NCBI GenBank assembly: GCA_910577515.1
Contig: CAJTLW010000002.1
Coordinates: 62,001 to 126,000 of the forward strand
Length of the DNA stretch: 64,000 nucleotides
Direction: 5' to 3'
Source of the DNA: an uncultured Vampirovibrio sp.
GTDB taxonomy: Bacteria; Cyanobacteriota; Vampirovibrionia; Gastranaerophilales; Gastranaerophilaceae
Under the pieces are notes generated by a model. It was given only the letters and a program-made list of their open reading frames with translations, was not told the DNA's origin and did not search any database. A program made the position numbers and the translations under genes. Positions within the stretch are counted from its first letter, which is position 1. Each line of letters opens with the position of its first letter. Positions 60,067-64,000 of the stretch are shown here, piece by piece.

Positions 60067-60894
60067 ATGCCAACATTAAACAAAATACATAAAACTGCAA
60101 TTATAGCGGAAAGTGCGAAAATCGCACCGGATGTTGAAATAGGGCCAAATGTTGTGATTGGTGAAAATGTTACAATAGGCAACGGTGTAAAAATTGGTGC
60201 AAATGCAATGATAGAATACGCTGAAATCGGTGATGGTACAAGAATTTCGCCTTTTGCATCAATAGGCGGGGAGCCGCAAGACCTTGGCTATAAAGGAGAG
60301 CCTACAAAAGTTATAATCGGTAAAAACTGCTGGATTAGAGAATTTGCAACAATAAACAGGGCATCTGGCGAAGGCACGGTTACAAAAATTGGCAATAAAT
60401 GTATGATAATGGCTTATGCTCATGTTGCCCACAATTGTGTTGTGGAAGATGAAGTAATTATGGCAAATGCTGCAACAATAGGCGGCCATACACATGTTGG
60501 CTTTGGTGCATTTTTAGGGGGCTTGAGCGTTTATCATCAAAACGTTAGAGTTGGCGAAATGGCAATAGTTTCAGGTGCTTCAGCTACACGCCAGGATATT
60601 CTGCCTTATTCTAAATCAGAAGGTATTCCGCCCTTGGTAAGGGATGTAAATGCAATCGGTTTAAGACGAAGAGGAATAGATAAAGCCTCACGTGATGCTA
60701 TTCATAAAGCTATAAGGATATTGAAAAACCCTGAATATAATACCACAATGGCGTTAGAAGTCATTGATAAAGAAGTTGAAAAAAATGAATATGTAAATAA
60801 ACTTGTTGAATTTATTAAAACTTCAAAAAGAGGAGTTTGTATTAAATCAAACAAAGATGCCTATATGTCAAACGACGCAGGCGAAGAAGCTTAA
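60067..60894 (+). CDS. lpxA: UDP-N-acetylglucosamine acyltransferase
   Basis: 275 residues. First step of lipid A synthesis. Hexapeptide beta-helix (IHKTAIIAESAKIAPDVEIG, VVIGENVTIGNGVKIGANAM), ASIGGEPQDLGYKGEPTKVIIG, the catalytic His in AYAHVAHNCVVEDEVIMAN, GGLSVYHQNVRVG, and a C-terminal helical domain (NAIGLRRRGIDKASRDAIH). The ATG at 60067 has only a weak AAGAAAG site and gives the right N-terminus; the upstream GTG frame is rejected. Confidence 0.95.
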   Translation: MPTLNKIHKTAIIAESAKIAPDVEIGPNVVIGENVTIGNGVKIGANAMIEYAEIGDGTRISPFASIGGEPQDLGYKGEPTKVIIGKNCWIREFATINRASGEGTVTKIGNKCMIMAYAHVAHNCVVEDEVIMANAATIGGHTHVGFGAFLGGLSVYHQNVRVGEMAIVSGASATRQDILPYSKSEGIPPLVRDVNAIGLRRRGIDKASRDAIHKAIRILKNPEYNTTMALEVIDKEVEKNEYVNKLVEFIKTSKRGVCIKSNKDAYMSNDAGEEA

Positions 60895-60913
60895 AACATA
60901 AGGAATTTTATAA

Positions 60914-62023
60914 ATGCAAAAAATGAGTATTTTTGAAAAGTATGCAAGTGTGCTTGTTGAATATTCAACAAATGTTCAAAAGGGTGATTTGGTTTTAATC
61001 AGAGCAGAAAGCCACCTTTGCCAGCCGCTTGTAAAAGAGGTATATAAACAGGTAATTCAAAAAGGCGCACATCCTATTGTGCGGTGTTCTATTGAAGAAC
61101 TTTCTGAAACCTTTATAAAATATGCTGATGATGAACAATTAACCTATATTGATCCTATTACAAAACTTGAATATGAAAAGGTTGATAAATTAATTTCAAT
61201 CGGGGCGCCAGTTAATGTTAAAAATATGGCGCGTGCAAATTCAGCTAAAATGGCAAAAAGGTCAAGTGCAACAAGGGATTTATCTACATTAATGCTAAAC
61301 AGAGCTGCTGAAGGCAAATTGGCTTGGGTAATTGCAGACTTTCCAACCAATGCCCTTGCGCAGGAAGCAAAAATGTCACTGGATGAATATACTGAATTTA
61401 TTGTAAATTCCTGCTATCTTGATTTAGATAATCCTATTGCAAAATGGAAAGATATAGGCAGAGAGCAGGATAGAATTGTTGAAATTTTAAACGGCACCAA
61501 AAAATTGCATATCATCGGTGAAAAAACGGATATAACTTTCTCTGTTGAAGGCAGAAAATGGGTAAGCTGCTCAGGGCTTAACAATTTTCCTGACGGTGAA
61601 ATTTTTACATCTCCTGTTGAAGATTCTGCTTCAGGTGAAATTTATTTTGATTTTCCTGCAATCTACAGAGGAAATGAATCCCATAAAATCTGGCTGCGCT
61701 TAGAAAACGGTAAAGTAGTGGATGCAAAAGCTGAAAAAGGCGAAGAATTCCTGCTTTCAATGCTTGATATGGATGAAGGAAGCAGATTTGTTGGCGAAAT
61801 TGCAATCGGCACAAATGACAGAGTAAAAGATGTAACCGGAAATATTCTTTTTGATGAAAAAATCGGCGGTTCAATTCACATGGCTCTTGGTGCATCATAC
61901 CCTGAAACCGGTGGTAAAAATGAATCTGGGCTTCATTGGGATATCATTAAAAATATGAAAGAAAATTCCAAAATTTTTGCTGATGACAAACTTGTTTATG
62001 AAAACGGCAAATTTGTTATATAG
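60914..62023 (+). CDS. M29 family metalloaminopeptidase
   Basis: 369 residues. Thermophilic-aminopeptidase (AmpS/AmpT) family: NFPDGEIFTSPVEDSASGEI carries the first metal Glu, RFVGEIAIGTN the second, and LFDEKIGGSIHMALGASYPE with GKNESGLHWDII the His and Asp ligands. It removes N-terminal residues from peptides with two metal ions. No signal peptide, so cytoplasmic. It sits in the LPS group without an obvious link, 19 bases after lpxA. Confidence 0.92.
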   Translation: MQKMSIFEKYASVLVEYSTNVQKGDLVLIRAESHLCQPLVKEVYKQVIQKGAHPIVRCSIEELSETFIKYADDEQLTYIDPITKLEYEKVDKLISIGAPVNVKNMARANSAKMAKRSSATRDLSTLMLNRAAEGKLAWVIADFPTNALAQEAKMSLDEYTEFIVNSCYLDLDNPIAKWKDIGREQDRIVEILNGTKKLHIIGEKTDITFSVEGRKWVSCSGLNNFPDGEIFTSPVEDSASGEIYFDFPAIYRGNESHKIWLRLENGKVVDAKAEKGEEFLLSMLDMDEGSRFVGEIAIGTNDRVKDVTGNILFDEKIGGSIHMALGASYPETGGKNESGLHWDIIKNMKENSKIFADDKLVYENGKFVI

Positions 62024-62046
62024 CTGAAATTTTCAGGGGTGAAATT

Positions 62047-62994
62047 TTGAATAAAGCATTGTATAAAGAGATTTCAGATTGTTTAAATAAGGATTTATTT
62101 CTTATGGAAGATAAAATGAAATCTCTTTTGCTTGAAAATGGTGATTTTGAGCCTGCATTTCAAAATGATATTCTGGATTTTATTTTTGCAAAATCAAAAA
62201 GACTAAGACCTCTTACGGTTTTTTTAATTAAAAATATGTTTAATTCCTCTGATGATAAGCTTGTAGACCTTGCTATTGCATTGGAAATATTGCATAGTGC
62301 CACTTTAGTACATGATGATATTATTGATAATGCCAGAATAAGACGCCTAAACCCTGCTTTCAATTTTAAATATAATCCTCAAATTGCAGTGATTTTAGGT
62401 GATTATCTTTTATCATTGTCTTTAAAACTATTATCTAAAATTGGTTCCGCTGCAGTGTTTTCTTATTTTGCCGATAATACATTGAAAATTTGCAAAGGTG
62501 AAATTAATCAGTTTTTTAACAAAGAAAAAACGGTCACGATTGAAGAATATCTTGAAAAATCAAAAAATAAAACCTCATCCCTTTTTCTTTGTGGTGCAAA
62601 ATCTGCTCTGCATTTGATTAATAAAGAAAAGCTGTTATCTAATGGAGAAAATGATGCAATTTTAGATTTTGTTTTAAATTTTTCTTTAGCTTTTCAAATT
62701 TATGATGATATTGAAAATTTCAAATCCGATTTTGAAGCACTAAATACCGAAAAACAAAGTTCCGACCTTAAAAATGGCATATACACTCTTCCTTTTCTTT
62801 ATATATCGCAACAAAATCATCTTTATGATATTATAAATTTGAATAAAGACGATAAAGTTTATAAGGAAGCGCTTGAATTTTCAAAAAACTATAAAGATAA
62901 AATCTTAAACGAAGCGCAAAATAGTATTAATAAGCTTAATGATGAATATAACACAAGCCTTTTTATAAAGCTTGCGGATGTTTTTAAAAATTAA
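62047..62994 (+). CDS. Polyprenyl diphosphate synthase
   Basis: 315 residues. Trans-isoprenyl synthase: KSKRLRPLTVFLIKNMF, the first Asp-rich motif in ATLVHDDIIDNARIRR (DDxxD), GDYLLSLSLKLL, and KGEINQFFNKE. The second Asp-rich motif is FQIYDDIENFKSD: the third Asp of DDxxD is Asn, which weakens one metal site. Probably makes C40-C50 chains for quinones or related lipids. Start is TTG with a GGGGTG site. It follows the aminopeptidase after 23 bases and lepB after nine bases, so it is in the same transcript. Confidence 0.85.
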   Translation: MNKALYKEISDCLNKDLFLMEDKMKSLLLENGDFEPAFQNDILDFIFAKSKRLRPLTVFLIKNMFNSSDDKLVDLAIALEILHSATLVHDDIIDNARIRRLNPAFNFKYNPQIAVILGDYLLSLSLKLLSKIGSAAVFSYFADNTLKICKGEINQFFNKEKTVTIEEYLEKSKNKTSSLFLCGAKSALHLINKEKLLSNGENDAILDFVLNFSLAFQIYDDIENFKSDFEALNTEKQSSDLKNGIYTLPFLYISQQNHLYDIINLNKDDKVYKEALEFSKNYKDKILNEAQNSINKLNDEYNTSLFIKLADVFKN

Positions 62995-63003
62995 AGGGTA
63001 CAG

Positions 63004-63633
63004 ATGAAATTAAATTTTAAAGAAATTATAAAAAAAATACCATCAGCACTTAAAGAAGCACTTGATACGATTTTATTTGTTTTAATAGCAGTTATTGTTA
63101 TTCGCTTTTTTATAGGCGAATTGAGATGGATACCTTCTGGGTCTATGCATCCTACATTAATTGAAGGCGACAGGCTTTTTGTTGAAAAACTTTCAAAACC
63201 CTTTAGAGAACCTCAAAGAGGAGATATTCTTGTATTTTACCCGCCCGATGAACCTTTAAGAAAAGATTTTTTCTCAATAATTTCAAGGCTTACGGGTATT
63301 TTTTGCAAAGATGTTGCATTTATTAAAAGAATTGTCGGCATGCCTGGTGATAAACTAGAAATTAAATCCGAAGAAGACGGGTATTTTGTTTATATTAACG
63401 ATATCAAGCTGAATGAGCCTTATATTTTATCAAAAACAGACTGGATGCCCTGTCGTGATGATATGTATTGCGGGCCTTTAAATGTTCCTGATGATAATTA
63501 TTTTATGATGGGTGATAATAGGGGAAACAGCCAAGATAGCCGTTTTTGGGGGTTTTTACCTAAAAATAGAATTATAGGCCGCGCAATTTTTGTATTTTTT
63601 CCACCCTCAAGAACGCAAAATCTTGCAAAGTAA
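63004..63633 (+). CDS. lepB: Signal peptidase I
   Basis: 209 residues. One N-terminal membrane helix (about 20-37), the catalytic Ser in PSGSMHPTLIEGDRLFVEK, the catalytic Lys in AFIKRIVGMPGDKLEI, and MGDNRGNSQDSRFWGFLP. It cuts signal peptides from exported proteins on the outer face of the inner membrane. Ends the lpx-region transcript. Confidence 0.95.
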   Translation: MKLNFKEIIKKIPSALKEALDTILFVLIAVIVIRFFIGELRWIPSGSMHPTLIEGDRLFVEKLSKPFREPQRGDILVFYPPDEPLRKDFFSIISRLTGIFCKDVAFIKRIVGMPGDKLEIKSEEDGYFVYINDIKLNEPYILSKTDWMPCRDDMYCGPLNVPDDNYFMMGDNRGNSQDSRFWGFLPKNRIIGRAIFVFFPPSRTQNLAK

Positions 63634-63672
63634 GTTTTTATTAACAGATTAATAAATATACTGTTACAAAAT

Positions 63673-63702
63673 TTGACATACTAATGCTTTTTATTGTGTA
63701 AT
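63673..63702 (+). promoter_or_regulatory. Promoter of smc
   Basis: TTGACA (63673-63678), 18-base spacer, TGTAAT (63697-63702) in a TG-x context. The ATG lies 36 bases beyond. Confidence 0.7.
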
Positions 63703-63737
63703 ATTTATATCTACGCCTATAGTCCGGATTTTATTTA

Positions 63738-64000
63738 ATGCACATAAAACGATTAGAGATTGATAATTTTAAATCTTTTGCAAACAAGACCGAAATCCCG
63801 TTTTTTCCGGGTTTTACGGCTATTGCTGGTATAAATGGCTCTGGAAAAAGTAATATTATAGATAGCATTCTTTTTACTTTGGGCTTATCTTCTTCGCGAG
63901 CATTGAGGTCTGAAGGCGGCGTAGCAGACCTTATTACAACCCATAACAACAGAAACGAAGCCTCGGTTAAGGTTGTGTTCGACCTTGATGATGATATTGG
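63738..64000 (+). CDS. smc: Chromosome segregation protein SMC, 3' partial
   Basis: The first 87 residues are present; the gene runs off the right edge. It begins MHIKRLEIDNFKSFANKTEI, then FPGFTAIAGINGSGKSNIIDS (Walker A), LGLSSSRALRSEGGVADLI and VVFDLDDD, the standard SMC head start. SMC with ScpA/ScpB compacts and separates the chromosome. Only a weak ribosome site is visible. It has its own promoter at 63673. Confidence 0.93.
   Translation, partial: MHIKRLEIDNFKSFANKTEIPFFPGFTAIAGINGSGKSNIIDSILFTLGLSSSRALRSEGGVADLITTHNNRNEASVKVVFDLDDDI

Overview
The window reads as chromosomal DNA of a non-photosynthetic, AT-rich, Gram-negative bacterium of the cyanobacterial sister lineage (Melainabacteria/Vampirovibrionia, most like the gut order Gastranaerophilales). 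This is an inference from the mix of genes: lipid A genes (lpxD, lpxC, lpxA) and an outer-membrane type S-layer-homology protein, SepF as a division factor, a contiguous DnaE without intein, a Ski2-like RNA helicase, type IV pilin-like proteins, and many lineage-specific unknowns. No rRNA and no CRISPR array is present; there are two tRNA-Leu genes.

Layout. 1-7.9 kb: a cut-off gene of tandem helix-turn-helix-like repeats, a Ski2-like helicase, a small HTH protein divergent from an 869-residue glycine-rich pilin-like protein, then yidD, a PurD-like ATP-grasp protein and rpsO on the minus strand. 8-11.5 kb is an accessory spot: tRNA-Leu(UAG) whose 3' end is repeated 0.9 kb downstream around a NERD-domain gene, an antiporter, and a 5'-truncated phage head-protease gene. 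11.5-14.5 kb is a tryptophan-responsive locus: a TrpR-type repressor and stand-alone trpB on the plus strand and, divergently, an unknown membrane protein preceded by what looks like a complete Trp attenuator (leader peptide with three consecutive Trp codons, alternative hairpins, terminator). 14.6-28.2 kb: a short-chain dehydrogenase, an AMMECR1-like/alpha-hairpin fusion, a DUF4236 protein, a YLDPGTGS/methyltransferase/sulfatase-like cassette, cca, rsmE, DAHP synthase and dnaE. 28.2-40.8 kb: HepT/MntA toxin-antitoxin genes behind a frameshifted XRE regulator, a SWIM-SNF2 helicase, acpS, a sugar porter, a DUF475 protein, two tandem kinase-like paralogues, a broken gene and a Fic protein with an array of palindromic upstream sites. 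40.9-46.6 kb: tRNA-Leu(GAG), fabF, acpP, an SLH protein, sepF, a YggS-type PLP protein and pdxJ. 46.8-64 kb: a zinc-ribbon/P-loop ATPase, an acyltransferase, a ROK kinase, mfd, a PrsA-like lipoprotein, a nucleotidyltransferase of the HldE type, the lpxD-lpxC-fabZ-lpxA cluster, an M29 aminopeptidase, a polyprenyl synthase, lepB and the start of smc.

Themes. The envelope genes (fabF, acpP, acpS, lpxD, lpxC, fabZ, lpxA, prsA-like, lepB) supply lipid A, fatty acids and protein export. Several genes have an extended -10 box ending only 6-8 bases before the start codon and no Shine-Dalgarno site, which suggests leaderless mRNAs. The most novel signal is the Trp attenuator in front of a gene that is not a recognisable tryptophan-biosynthesis gene; next are the tRNA-nested NERD element, the paired kinase-like proteins and the glycine-rich pilin-like protein.
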